Below, piece after piece: positions 24,501-38,200 of a DNA stretch of 64,000 nt (positions within the stretch are counted from its first letter, which is position 1; the number at the start of each line of letters is the position of its first letter). A program made the position numbers and the translations under genes. Origin of the DNA: Pararge aegeria (taxonomy: Eukaryota; Arthropoda; Insecta; Lepidoptera; Nymphalidae). The DNA lies in the NCBI RefSeq assembly GCF_905163445.1, contig NC_053187.1, positions 3,224,001 through 3,288,000 on the forward strand. Reading direction: 5' to 3'. The notes under the pieces were generated by a model. The model worked only from the letters and a program-made list of their open reading frames with translations. It had not been told where the DNA came from and did no database searches.

Positions 24501-26182
24501 CAGGTACCATGTAATGCCAGGATACCTACAGCGAATTGTGGAAGCCTACCTTTCAAACAGAGCCGTTTGCTATCCAGCTGGCGGCCGGTTGGTGCAGAAA
24601 AACATGTCGTGCGGTGTTCCACAGGGATCGGTCCTTGGACCGCTTCTGTGGAACATTGGGTACGACTGGGTGTTGCGCGGAGTTAACCTGCAAGGTGTTG
24701 AAGTGACGTGTTATGCAGACGACACCCTTGTTACTGCTCGCGGTAAAAATTTTAGGGAGGCGCGGGTGCTGGCCACTGCTGGAGTTGCTCAAGTCGTTGC
24801 ACGGATTCGGCGGCTAGGTCTGGAGGTTGCTCTTAATAAATCCGAGGCTCTGTGTTTTCACGGGCCAAGGAAAGCACCTCCGGCTGGCTCGGATCTCGTG
24901 GTGGGAGGTGTTTCCATCGCTGTAGAGTCGACGATGAAGTACCTGGGACTCGTCCTCGACAGTCGATGGAAGTTCGATAAGCACTTCCAGTGCCTTGCCC
25001 CCAAGGTAATAAGAGCCGCTGGGGCGCTATGCCGACTTCTCCCTAATACGAGTGGGCCAAACGCTGGCTGTCGTCGCCTTTATACAGGGGTAGTGCGGTC
25101 AATGGCCTTGTATGGGGCGCCCATCTGGGTAGACTCCCTGACTGCCCGTAATCGAGCTCTGCTGCGGAGGCCGCAGCGGGTTATGGCAGCTAGGGAAGCG
25201 AGAGCGTATCGCACCATCTCCTGCGAGGCAGCCTGCGCAATGGCCGGGACACCTCCATGGGACCTAGATGCTGAAGTTCTGGCATACGTATACCAGCGTA
25301 GAGTAGCTGTCCGGATACGAGGGGAACACCCTTCATTAGAAAGGATCGCAATGTGGCGGCGAACAGCACAGGCAGAGCTATTCCGCCAGTGGCAAGGAAG
25401 GCTTGAGGCACCCAGCGCGGGCCAACGAACTATTGAGGCCATCCGGCCTGTTCTCCAGCAGTGGGTGAAAAGGAAGCACGGAACACTCACTTTCCATCTT
25501 GCACAGGTCCTTTCAGGGCACGGTTGCTTCGGAAGGTACTTGTTCAAGGTGGCTGGTAGAGAGCCTACTGAGGTGTGTCATGAGTGTGGCTGTGCCACAG
25601 ATACAGCACAGCATACATTGGCTGACTGCCCCAAATGGGCGGAGTCACGCAAGGCACTCGTAGCTACGGTTGGGCAGGACCTTTCTCTACCAGCCGTGGT
25701 TAGGGCCATGGTAGGAAGTGACAGGTCGTGGGAAGCAGTGGTCTCCTTCTGTGAGGATGTGATGGTGCAGAAGGAGTTGGCCGAGCGGTTGAGAGAGGAC
25801 GATGTAGACTGTAATCCGCTCCGCCGCAGAAGAGTCGGGCGTAGACAGTTGGCGCACAACCGACGTCTGCCCCCTTGAGAAGGACCTCCGGGTGATAGAT
25901 ACGGGGATTCTGTCGCCCGTCGGAGTTTGGTCCTCGAGTTGAAAGGCATACCCCGTGTTCCTGGTTTGCCTTCGGTGGTGTTCAGCAGTATCTGAAGTTG
26001 TTACAGGGAAGTGCCTGCCTCAGTAGGCACCGCTGACTGGGTTGTGGTTGTGTGCGAAAGCGTTCCCATGACCCAGTTACCAGGCGATGAGTTGGAACAC
26101 CGTGGGGTTTTAGTCGGTAAGAGTCCGGCATAACCACTGCGCCTCCCCGTGGTGTAGTGGTATCCATGAGGATTTCCCCACG

Positions 26183-26230
<48 letters not shown>

Positions 26231-29200
26231 GAACTACTTAGATATCAAATTGTTCTCTCTTAAGAGTACTTTAAACTAATAACACTTTTGAAATTATTAT
26301 AATTTTAATAGGTAGCTACTTTTCAATCAGTGAACTCTCGAGTTCACTGATTCACAGTCTTAGTTTTTGAATTTAATTTTGTTTCAAAATGGCACTAATA
26401 AGACCTTGTCATTTTGTTAGTTGGATGATCCTGTCTGTGCGCAGTAATATAATTATATATAAACAAGGCAATGCCTAAATAGGTAACGCCCAAAATAAGG
26501 AGATTCCTAGGCATACATCTACTTTTCACCAAAATCACCTAAAAGTTGGTGAAACATTTTTTTCTATAGGCATGCTTTTGATTTAGACGATGACTACGTT
26601 TAGTGAAAACGGGCATGGGTCAAACGAGACTGGATTTTGTGGGACAAAAAAATAGGTTAATGAAACTTATAAACAGGTGAAAGAGAGGGCCATGGGATAG
26701 AGAAGGAAAGGGTCACACCGACGACAGCTTAAGATCTTAAGTCAAAGACGAAGTTGTTTCAGGAACATAAAATTGGATTTTCACTGCGCTTACCTGTTCC
26801 TGGAGCCACTGCGAGTGCGGTCGGCTTCGAGCGATCTCCAACTTCAGCTCCATGTCCTGAATGATCTTTTTACCCTCCGTGTCCACAAGCAACATGCGGC
26901 CGGGTTTCAGACGACTCTGTTTTAAGAAAACATATAGAAAATCATAAGTAGTTTCTTAACAAAAAGCGAGCAGAGCGTATTATATAAATACCTTTAGCAT
27001 TTGCACGTAATTGTTAAGTAGTTTTCTGTATCGAAACAATAAAGCAAAGTTAACTGGCTCTTTTATTTGACCTTAAATCCAAGTGGTCGCAATAAAATGG
27101 TCAACGGAATTTGAAAATAAAAGCAGTAAGTAAGCAGTATACCATACCTTTAAAATGACCTTTTCAGGGTCAATGTCGTAGACTCCCACTTCGGAAGCCA
27201 TGACGAGAATGTTTTCATTCGTGACGTAGAAACGAGACGGTCTTAGGCCGTTTCTATCCAGAATGGCACCTGGAAAAATATTATAATCGTTAATTCATAC
27301 CAGACAGTTGTTGCCCGCGGATTCGAACGCGGTTTTTTGATTCTTATAAATCTTGCGACGGCTACCGGGATCTGTAGATTTTACTGCTCCATGGTAATAG
27401 ATTATGTATCTCGATTCCAAAATTCAGTCAAATTGAAGTCAGTCAAAACATACATTCATCCACACAAACTTTAGCATTTATTATTTTAAGTAGGATACCA
27501 GGTGGTTTCTTTAAACTATCGACAGGGTTAAAATGTAAGTCAAAGAGGCTGCTAATTGGACTGCAGACAAATCTGTTCTAAAATTAATTTTTTTATTTAA
27601 TTATTCAAAACTAAATTGCCAAATTTAAGTAGTGCTATTCAAATTCAAAAATTCTTTATTCATGTAGGCCTAAGACAGGTACGTATGAACCGTTCATACA
27701 TATATGTTTACAAAATTGTAAGGGGATGGTGATAACTTCGTTCGCCAACTTAAAAGCTACGAGGGTTCCAAACGCGCCCTTGTCTAAGAAGAGCCCACAA
27801 CAAACTTAGCCGGATAATAAAGTAATTCTGATAAAGGAGTTCGAAATCTTTATATATCAAGTAGATAATCTATAGTTGATAGTAATAAGCAAACCATCGA
27901 CAAGCCGTTAAGCGCTTACTAGCATGAAGCAACCAAGAAAATGTATTTTCAATTTTATAATTTAAAAAAAAGCTTTGCAGGACATTCAAGAATACGCCCT
28001 ACAAAGTGTCCCTCTTCGTCAATCAAGCTAAAGCGTAGGTTTTGAGCCTTTAACTACAGCAATTAACAACAACTCTGCTTGAAGGCAGAATAAGGCTGCC
28101 AGTCCACCGGAGCGGAGCGAGGCAGCGGAGCCGAGATTACGGACTGCGGATCGCAGTTGCGTACTGTGTCTGGTTCACTTAAGAGCAGCGGAGATTTTGT
28201 GCAATCCTACTGGTTAATATTTCTCCGTTTCTCGGCTCTGCTGCCTCGCTCCGCTCCGGTGGACTGGCAGCCTAAGCATGGCGGAATAAATAGTACTTCA
28301 CCAGACAAGTTCTGCCACTAAACGCTCAATTTTAATTAAAGATTTGTTTCCAAAGAAATCAGAACCTTTCTTTTTTTATACAGAGAAAATGCCTGACGCA
28401 TAGCACTCCGTTGGGGAAAACGGAGTAGTTATTTGGGACTTGCACCCACTAAAAACTCTGTGTGTCCCTCGATAGACATATAAGTGAGAGCACGGGGTTC
28501 ATTTGCGTATTCACCGCACTCTCGCCAAGTTTTTGAGCCCCCAATGCATGGCGGGTCCCATCGTCAATGGCCTGATCGCTGCCGAATCCTCCAGAGGCGT
28601 GCACTACGGCACGCCACCTTCTTAGGCCTGTCATTAGTTGGGTGACAAACTACCCATCCGAATCAGAACCTGTGTATGAAAACTGGTAGGGCGATTAAAG
28701 TTTTGGTCTGGTTAATAAGAGCTTTTGGAAAAACCATAATATTATTTCTAGAAATAATAGATAGAGCTTTAAGCTTACCGATATATCGGCCATCAGTAAA
28801 TGACACTAGAGCAGGGCCATCCCAGGGTTCCATAGCGCACGAAGCCCACTGATAGTAATCCCTCCTTTCTTTTGGCATGGTCGGATCGTTGTGCCAGGCT
28901 TCTGGCACCATGGTCATCACAGCTTCGGGTAACGTTCGATTTCCGCAATGTAGTAGAAATTCCAGCACACAATCTGCTGAACCAGAATCCGAGAGATTCG
29001 GTTCTACTACAGGGTAAAGCTTCTTCAAGTCTGTAAGAATAAAATTTGAGTCATTTTATTTTTTATTCCACTACAAGTTAGCCCGTAACTGCAGTCGCAC
29101 CTGATAGTAAGTGATGATGCAGTTTAAGATGGTGACGGGGATAATTGATTTCGACGTGACGTCGTACCTAATGGCTAATGGCTTAGCGGCACGTCTTTGT

Positions 29201-32200
29201 CATAAGCCTGGCTGGTAATAAGCCACGGCTATAATCTCCCTCCCCACCAGACAAGATCAAAGAAAATTTATAAATAATAAATTACTAAATTGACTCTGCC
29301 TGGAATCAAACCCGAGGCCGCCAACTTTAAAATAAAGTGCACGCCGCTGCTTCAGTCATTTAATACATAATTGCGAAGTCTACTTCTCCGTTCGTACAAA
29401 ACTTGATATCCCCCCAAAAATTTCATTTTCTGTATAATACGTGAAGATTTTCAAACAAAATAGGAACAAAGTGACAATAAATTTATGGTAAAAAATACGA
29501 TATTATAAATTTGACTTACCCTCTCCAAAGAGCTCGCTCTTCATGACTCCCTCCCGAGCTTTCATGAGGTTCACATTACCTCGCAACGTATTTATTTCGC
29601 CATTGTGGGCAAGCACTCTGCAAAATCAGATTGATGAAATCTTTGGTATTTATTAGCAATTAAATGAATGAATGAATGCAGTTTTATTGCACACAAAACA
29701 AAAGTACAGAAGAAAAATGAGATTATACCAAACACAGCGTATAAATTAAGCGGAATTATCGCTAGGTAGCGATCTTTTCTAGGCAACCAATGGCGTGAAA
29801 AAACACAAGTAAAGAACAGAGGCAGGTGGTACATAAATACACATAAAAATAAAAATATATAATTTATATATATATATATAATATTGTATCAAAAAAAACC
29901 AAAAAGCTCGAGCGAAGACAAAAAAAAAAAACAGAAGAGTGAACTTTAGACGACTGAGAAAATAAGTATTTTAGTCAAGCCGTCTAAAAAAGTTAACGGA
30001 TTTTGCAGTTGCTTATTGCAGTTGACAGCTCGTTTAGTTTTCTGGAATTGATGATTTCCGGAAGGGGTATCAACACTAGCCCAAATGTTGTTACCTTAAA
30101 GGGTGGGCACGTTCCCAGCTGGGGAAGGTGTTGGTAGAGAATCGAGTGTGCACTAACGCCAGATACGTCGTGAACGCTGGGTTGTTCAAATCCTTGAAGT
30201 ATTCCTGCAGACCGATAAAGGTATTTCAATAATTTATAGCACACAATCCTCGACTGTTTTTAACCGACTTCCTTCAAAAAGCAGGTCAGAAATCGGTTGT
30301 TTATTTTCTTTTATGTGTTCGGAAATAACTAAGTAATTTATAGAGAGACTAGATGTGCCTGCGGCTTCGCCCGCATAATTTTGGGAGGCAGCTTACTGCT
30401 AGTCACATATAAGAGATTTTTTTCATAAACATTTTTTTATCTTACGCCATTTTTTTTTTTATTAAATAGTATACTATATTTCTCATTCTCTCAAGTTTCA
30501 TGAAGATAGGTTCAGTAATTTTCACGTCAAAACGTAACAAACAAACTTAAATTGACATATATAATATTAGTAGGGATAGGGATTTACAAAATTCTATATT
30601 GTTCATTGCAAACTGATCTCATTTAAATATCATATAGATCTTATTATACTATGAAGCTTATATTGCTTTACTCTGCGAAAAATAATATGCACGATTACAC
30701 AACATCACGTCTGTACAATGAAGGCGTATTCAGTGCATCGGGGTATACCTACTCACATTTTCATCAAAGTTAGTAAGTTAGTTGTAGCGCATAGTATTCA
30801 AGCTTCATTTATTTAACAATATATTCCCGAAATACAGATGTAGTCGCTTTTGTTTTTTCAAATACAATTATCTTGTGCACCAAATTATCTTTATTACTAC
30901 TCACCCATAGTTGATTAGACGTCAGAAGCCCCTTGTACACCACAGTCCGCAAGGACAAACTGCAGATATAGAATCGGGCACCTGGCACCACAAGTTCATG
31001 GGATGCCCTTTTACGCAGCACAAATATCTGTGGACGCAAAACATCATTCCAAGTAACAGCCAACAAGCAAAAAAGGCGACAAGGATAGGGTATCATATGT
31101 ATATCATACAGGGTTTGTTAATTTACGGTTGTAACGACGGGCGATGTTCCGGCGGGACTGCGCGCGGGGCAACGATCTGAAATGAAAGCTTCAAGAGTGC
31201 TTTGGGTCCTAATAAATGGAGGATACACATGGAGGAGTCTGAAATCGCAATTTGCACCCATTGCGAGTTCATACTCGGTTCGTACAAGATGGCATTAGAT
31301 GGTAATGTGTTCCGGTTATGTGTTCATCTCGCTCCCATTCTGTTCTTACCTGACGCGCGAGTTGGTTTTCGTCGGCGATATCTCCGGTAACAAACACTTG
31401 TCGCATATATGGCTCCGAGTTACGAGCCACCTGACCTGAAAGCGAGCCAAATAAGGCAATTACATAATGTACTTTTGGGTCTACCCTATTGTACACACTA
31501 ATCTAGGAAAATCGTAAATACTAAATGACAATGTTTGGAGGACCTGAGGATGTGTTGGCGCTTTGATGGTAATTATGGAAATGATTGTTCTAGCCCGAAA
31601 CAAATTATTCTGAATAGCCCATTAAATTCACATTACATTCTTGATATTATGACCAATTTTACCATCTAAGCGTAAATAGAAAAAACAAATTTTAAAACTT
31701 GATATTGTAGTAAGATTATGAAATCTTTTAATAAAAAGGTTTGGTTTAAAAACTCCATTAAATTGATAAATCTTGGCCGGTTCACACAATTCCATCACAG
31801 ATCTATTAAGTTCTCTCCAACGCTGGAATGGAATGGATGAAGTCATGCATATTATTCCAGGCATTTACAGTCGTTACCAAAAGTCTGTTACCAAGATTGG
31901 CAAGTTTGCACTTAGGATTGGGTGGCTTATTTGATATATTTAAATTGTACCAGGTGTCATCGGAGTTTATGTTCTCTTTCAATGCAGTGCATCGCTGGAA
32001 TATAGCTGAACTAAAATTATGTGAACCGACCTTAAATCATAATCTTTAAGTACTGATTTCATTTGAACTGGTGCGGACTGCGTTTTTTAAAATTAACTAG
32101 TTACTTCGGGGCAAGTTATCGGAACGAGTTCAATTAATGCAGTCCTAAATTCCACAGTCCGCACCATTCGCTCAGTAAGGAATAATTCCATTCATTTGGA

Positions 32201-35200
32201 CCGCTTCAATTTGTTACGATTGGCTCGGATACTTGTGATTGGCGATTGAATACGAACTGTAATAGACATGCACAAATAAATGAATATTCCTTGAAAATAA
32301 TGGCACCACGTAAGGAAAATTCACTTCGAACAACAACAATTCCTTCAATTAGACACTGAGGGTTGTCTTTGAATCACTGCTATTAATTGTGGCACTTTAG
32401 CTTCAAATAGATTTATCTAAATCTGATGTTTATACTTTAAAATATAATCATCCAGGATGCTGCTTATCTGAATTGAATATTTATTTCAATTCGGAGTGAA
32501 GAGTTCCAGTTACATAAGTTGACTAAGCTCTATATTGGGTTTGACTTCATTTTTATTGTGTCTAAAACACAATTCTTTACCTGAATATCATGTAGCGTTA
32601 ATGGTAAAGACCTAGTAGTTATATTATGTTTTGAAACACATAATTGATAACTTGGAGGCGCTAAATATTAATAGCGATGAAGTTGCCTTAAAACAGTGAA
32701 AGAGAAAACGTTGTACGCGGCAGGCCCTATACTGATTGCAAAACGTGATACTATACACCTGTACATGAAGACCTCGATCAGTTTAACATACAGAAGCGCC
32801 ATTAAATGCCATCATCATATCTACCGGCCACTAGGCACGGCTCTCTTGCCACAATGAGGAGACGAGGCCGTGCTTCACCGCGCTGGTCCAGTGCATATCG
32901 GTGGACTCCACACACCTTTGAAAATATGCAGAATTTTCACGCATGCAGGTTACCTCACGATGTTTTCCTTCACCGTTGAAGCACCTGATATTTTAATTGC
33001 TCAGAACGTTAGAGGTTAAAAGATAGAGGTGGTTGCTGGGATTCAAACTCGGCCCCCGAAAATCAAGGCCAAGTCCTACTGACTGGGCTATCACCGCTTC
33101 GCTATTAAATGTAAAACGGTAATTTTCTTTTTTTTTAAATCCACCACAAGGTCCTTAGCTCCCTTGACTAACCGATCCCACCTGATGACAAGAGATCATT
33201 TAGACTAAGATAATAGCGGGCTAGCCCGTTAGGAGTATGCCATCCATTTCTACAGGGCATCGTACAAGAACGCTAAATGGCTTAAGGCCAGACCAGATAA
33301 AACACCAGAAACTAAAAATTCTCAAATTAGCCTGCCAAAGATATAAAACCGGGGCCCCTATATATAAAACCACATCACTATCTTCTGTAACAGGGAGTTC
33401 AACAAAAGCAGTTAGAAGTCTACAATGCCACGAATTTAAGGTCAGTTTAATTAAAGTTATCTAAGTTAGAAAGTATTATCGTAGCATGAAGTGAGTTTTC
33501 CCATGCGAAGTTTTCCACTTCAGAGTTTTAGAATTAAACAAACCGTGAGGTCAAGCATCGCAAGACCGCTGGGACCTGGGTCCGAGGACCGACTTAGGAA
33601 TAGTGTACACTAGTGACCTGGAATGATATTCGCAAACACTCGCAAACTGCCCGTATATGCATATGCAAAGCTGGACAAATGTTCGGTGATATTATGTGCT
33701 ATTGTAATAATTGGACAAATCAAAAAATTATATTCTCGATTGATCGTAACGGCTTCATACAATTTATATCTATTCCAAAAAAAAGAGTAAGGCCGCACTA
33801 CAGAGGTGAAAATAATAACTGTGTTTTATATAATAATTAATATTTATAATGTTTTTTTCAATATACAATATTGGCACGATAAGACGCTAACAGAATCCTC
33901 ATTCATTACTGTATGCAGTGTATTGTGTCCAAAAACAGTATAACCCACAGTTGACGCAGTATGGCGCCAGGAATATATCCTTACTTTGTATAACACATTG
34001 TATACTTTAAAAGCCGTTACGAACAATTTAAAATATTTCCATTTAACGTTAACAGAAACAACTATGAGAGTCTACAAAAACAATGAGTCTGCATAATTTA
34101 ACATTAATTGAATGTCTCTATATAGTTAGCAACACAGAAATGTATCCGTAAAATTTACATTTAATCTTTTGGCACAGTATTAAAAATTTAAGACACCTAA
34201 GCCTCACAGATAAATGGAAAAAGATAGACAGAAACTAGTACTAAATTAAAAATTAAAATTAGAGTAGCCAATTGCACTACCAACAGTGTCCACAAATGTG
34301 ACTCCAGAGTTGAGTTAATCCTTACTGAATATTATAAATGTGAAAGTTTGTTTATTGGTTTGTCCTTCTTTCAAGCCCCTAACTAAGCAGCCAATCAACT
34401 TGATTTTTGGTATAGAGTTAGTTGAAATGACTCAGCGTAACACAGGCTTTTATCCCAGAAAAACGAACGAATTTTTGAAAAACCGCAATAAACGTGGTCG
34501 AATAACGCGGGCTACAGCTAGTGCAAAATAAGTAGCGTTGTCAAATCATAAGTTTGATCGTCCATATAAAATTATAGGTTAATGTCTCACGCCAATGCAA
34601 CGTTTGTTTTCTTTAACCAAAGACACCTTAGTGCTAATAAGGTGTTACGACGTAAAATGACAGATACTATTACAGCTGCCCCACTTAAAACTTTATAGTC
34701 TCTGTCTATCTTTTCTCTATAGTCTGTGTAGAGCCCATACTAGCCTCTAATGCTGAATGAACATAAAGAGAGCTTTAATTTAGTATGTTTTCTTACCGAT
34801 ACTGGCGTTATTGGTTGGGACAGTCCTCCAGCAGATCACAGTAAGGTTGAGGCTTTCAGCCAGTTCCTTGAATTTCTTCTCTATTTCCTGATGATGGAGC
34901 TTGTCCAGGAAGAAGATGCCCGTGGCATATTGACCAAACGGTGGTAGATCGATTTGGTGGCTGTCTCTGTGAAGAAAAAATAAGAAATTATAAGTTACCA
35001 CGATGGTCCAAGCAAGGTTTTATCTTTATTAGGAGTAAAAAGCATTATAGCCAAGGAGGCGAGCTTAAATAATGACCTCAAACTCGAAGATATTATCAGA
35101 TATTTGTGATAAAATACTGAAGTGTGATAAAATACTTAAGTACTCTTACTCATATTTAAGTATGTTTTAGTATATATTAGTTTATTATTTTTAATATTTA

Positions 35201-38200
35201 TTATTATTAGTATTTTATGTGTGTAATCTTGATAAGTATTAGTGTGTAATTGTTCGTAAGTATGTATATAATAATAATACAATCGGTTTCCCTTGGTTTT
35301 CCTAATCCTAAGGTTGCCTGGAAGAGATCGCTACTAAGCGATAAGGCCGCCCTTTGTATCCTACTTTTAAGTTTATTTTTGTTGTGTCCATTGTTCTTTT
35401 TTACTATTTGTGGTGTATAAATAAAGTGTATAAATAAAATAAATAAATAAAGAGCGGTACCAAAAGCTAACAAGCTCTCAGGCGATACTTAAAAGAACTT
35501 TAAGCACCGATCAACTTGATTTTTGACATAGTCTCCCCGTCCTATCAACTAGAAAAGACAAAGAGTAACATAGGCTATTTTTGCTACAGAATCCATAAAA
35601 AACAAAGACGAAAAACGCGAGTAAAAACATTAGGGGTTGCACCAAAATAAGATATGAACTCTACAGCTGAGAGCTGTAAAGGTTAGACGAAAAGGTCAAA
35701 TGTTTAATAAAAGTACCCATATTACCAAACTTTCGTGGGAGCAATCACAATAGGGTATGTTTTTTTATTCCTAAAATGAACCGTAATGCTAGGCGTTACT
35801 TTGTGGAAATCCATAATATATTATGAAAATTAAGCTTCATTTGCTAGACTCCGCGAACCGCAGCAGAATCTGTTTGGTGTAATTTATAATTTCTTCAATC
35901 CGTATACTCCTTACCAAATAGATCCTCGGCAATGTACCCTCTACGCACGTTTCGCTCCGAAAACGGGGCATCCTCAGGAGATGTGCACTTTACAATTAAT
36001 AATTTTTACGTGAATTATTCATTGTAAAGTCAACATCTCCTTTTTTGTCTTTGTAGTTTGGAGGGGAGAATCCTCATGGACATCCCTATGGATAGTGTCG
36101 GACTTCTACAGACTAAAACGCCTCCTGCCTTCTACACGTTAGTGTACCTGCCTTTTGGCCTACCACTAACGTCGGTGTGCTTTTACGTTCCCTCTCTTTC
36201 GTCACTTTCCTTTACTTTAATTTTCTCTTCCATGTATTTTTTAATATATTCCCATTTGTCTGATGACTATAGCATTATTGAGGTTAGGTTTTATGTCTTT
36301 ATTTTACTTAAGTCAACATCTCCTGTAAAACGGTAAACGCGGCATTGGTCGGCCCCAAGCGACTAAGGACTTGCCTAGAAAATGCCTATCTCACGGATGA
36401 CGGTTTTAGTGTGTAGACAACTTTAATGATTTATTGTAACACTTCAGTAAATGATTAGTCGCTGTGGTCAACTACACGATTCCTATTAAGTTACAATACT
36501 ACCCGGGACACTGTGGTCAATAGCAAGGTCGTGTCCGAGTAGTGTTTGAAGGTTATGGTCGTAATACGGTCGGGTGGCAGTATCTATCACAAAAAACTGA
36601 ACTCAAGAAGTTTCTTCAGCTTTATTTACGAGGCTAGTTAAAAATATCTAAGATGAGATGTCCTTTGCATATTACTTAATAGGAGAACGATTTCATGTTG
36701 TTGACAGCCCTCCCGCGTTCTTCACCGAGATAGAGTTGCTCACGAAGTCATTAAAGTTTAGGTTACCGAAGTTAAGTACACAAGCAATTTAACTGTTATT
36801 TGATGGGCACTGCATAGTGACTATTTTATTCAGCCGAGATAACTAGACAGACTGTTAGTTTTTCTTTAATCTAATAAATAAAATAAATTAATCTAATCCA
36901 AAATCTTAGATGTCAGATTTAATTTAGCTAGCTTTATTTACAGAAAAACAAAATATATTCTATATAGATAATTATTTAACATAGATTCATTATTAATTTT
37001 GGTCGTAAACGATTGCAACGGTTGCCATACATAAATCTATTGCAGATTCCGTAATAGCAGCAGTCATATTATATGCGCGCGCAGTATGATGACGTCACGG
37101 CTGAAACGGCTTTTATTGACCAATACGGAGCGGGTAAGAGGCAACAGCATATCAATCTTCAGCAGACATAACGTACTGTCATATCAACCACTACTCATAC
37201 TCATAAAATCGGTTGACGACAGGTTCGCCAAGGTGACACTGTAGGAAAACTACTAGCCTAGATATTAGGAAGATTCAAGACTTTTTTTTTGAGAGAAGGT
37301 ATGTAGACTATTTTTTAGCGTACGCTCCGTATAATATTGATCCGATGTTGTACGAGGCGACTAAGGGACCAAACCAATCCGTCTACTGCTATCACCAACC
37401 CGTCTTACCAGCGTAGTGATTATGGGCTAACCCTCCCTTTGGGAGAGGCCTTTAGTCCAGCAGTGGAAGAGTTATAGCGAAAAAAAATAAACCGTCTTTG
37501 CACGCTAAATGTTTGTTAAGTTTTTATTTTTTTTTATTTTAATTAGATAAGCGAAATATAATACTAATACATAAGCTTAGCTAATAAATTTGATTGCATT
37601 TCTTTCATTCTTACTTTGTAGTCGTTGCAGTTATCATATATTTTGACGACCTCCGTAGCGCAGTGATTTTAAGTGAGAAGTCCTGGGTTCTTTCCCCGGC
37701 AGAGGATTTGGGTATTTAAAATTTCTGAATTTTGTCCGGTCTGGTGGGACGCTTCAGCCGTGGCTAGTTACCACCCTACCGACAAAGACGAGCCGCTAAG
37801 CGATTTAGCGTTTCGATACGATGTCGCGTGGAAACTATTAGGCCGTTATCATCTTGGATCATCACTTGCCAGCAGGTGAGATTGCAGTCAAAGACTAACT
37901 TGAAATGGAATAAAAAAAACAATCCCCCGTGAATCTGCCTAAAGCTAAGTATATGTTACTTCGAAATAACTTATCTCACTAATTTTGGAACTGAACGGAC
38001 TTCGGCGGAACTTCTGTTTCATAACGACGCGTGACACGAGCGTTGTAATTTTTTTTAATCTAAATACCAAAACCCACACAGCATTTGTTTATGGTATTTT
38101 GGTATTCATTGGTGAGTCTTATATTTTTTATTAATATTTTTTCATGTAAATTCTTTTTTTTTGCTTGTCTGCGACTAGTCATATTATAAGCAGATGTGTT

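Larger units (their letters stand above)
19988..26227 (+). mobile_element. Full-length R1-clade non-LTR retrotransposon (LINE)
   Basis: This 6240-bp element has a 459-bp 5' UTR, ORF1 (CCHC gag-like), ORF2 (APE endonuclease, reverse transcriptase, C-terminal CCHC), a 304-bp 3' UTR and an A45 tail, between exact 12-bp target duplications. The absence of an RNase H domain, the three CCHC boxes in ORF1 and the C-terminal Cys/His box in ORF2 fit the R1 clade. It is about 50% GC, unlike the AT-rich intron. It lies antisense to GOGAT. The insertion site is not rDNA. Intact ORFs, an exact duplication and a pure A tail suggest a recent insertion. Placement below clade level needs a tree. Confidence 0.95.
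19548..26793. other. Intron 9, enlarged by a LINE insertion
   Basis: The intron measures 7246 bp. Removing the LINE and one copy of its 12-bp target duplication leaves about 994 bp, close to the other introns. The remaining flanks hold no other repeat that I recognise apart from a 13-bp-arm palindrome at 26325-26352. Confidence 0.8.
27270..28778. other. Intron 7 contents
   Basis: Holds an antisense LINE F2 3' end (27640-27860) and a TAA-flanked MITE (28094-28272). The segment about 28400-28640 is GC-richer with a 61-codon minus frame, but I cannot identify it. Confidence 0.5.
31436..34796. other. Intron 2 contents (3.4 kb)
   Basis: Carries an antisense S2 (32810-33105), a partial S3 (33140-33290) and a common dispersed repeat (about 34325-34525). 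31440-32800 and 33480-34300 are AT-rich with no recognised element. Confidence 0.5.

Noticed and set aside
20464..25949. Several antisense ORFs over 100 codons within the LINE
   Set aside because: They mirror the GC-rich coding strand of ORF1 and ORF2, show no domain motif and change with the sense reading frame.
28449..28634. 61-codon minus ORF in a GC-richer intron patch
   Set aside because: No family recognised and no start, splice or poly(A) context. Left as part of intron 7.
31112..31175. GC-rich block with CAG acceptor and GTAAAT donor that looks like a 50-nt GOGAT exon
   Set aside because: It would shift the frame: the flanking exons are both phase 0 and 50 is not a multiple of three. 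The direct join [15 protein letters not shown] also matches the GltB family alignment without any insert.
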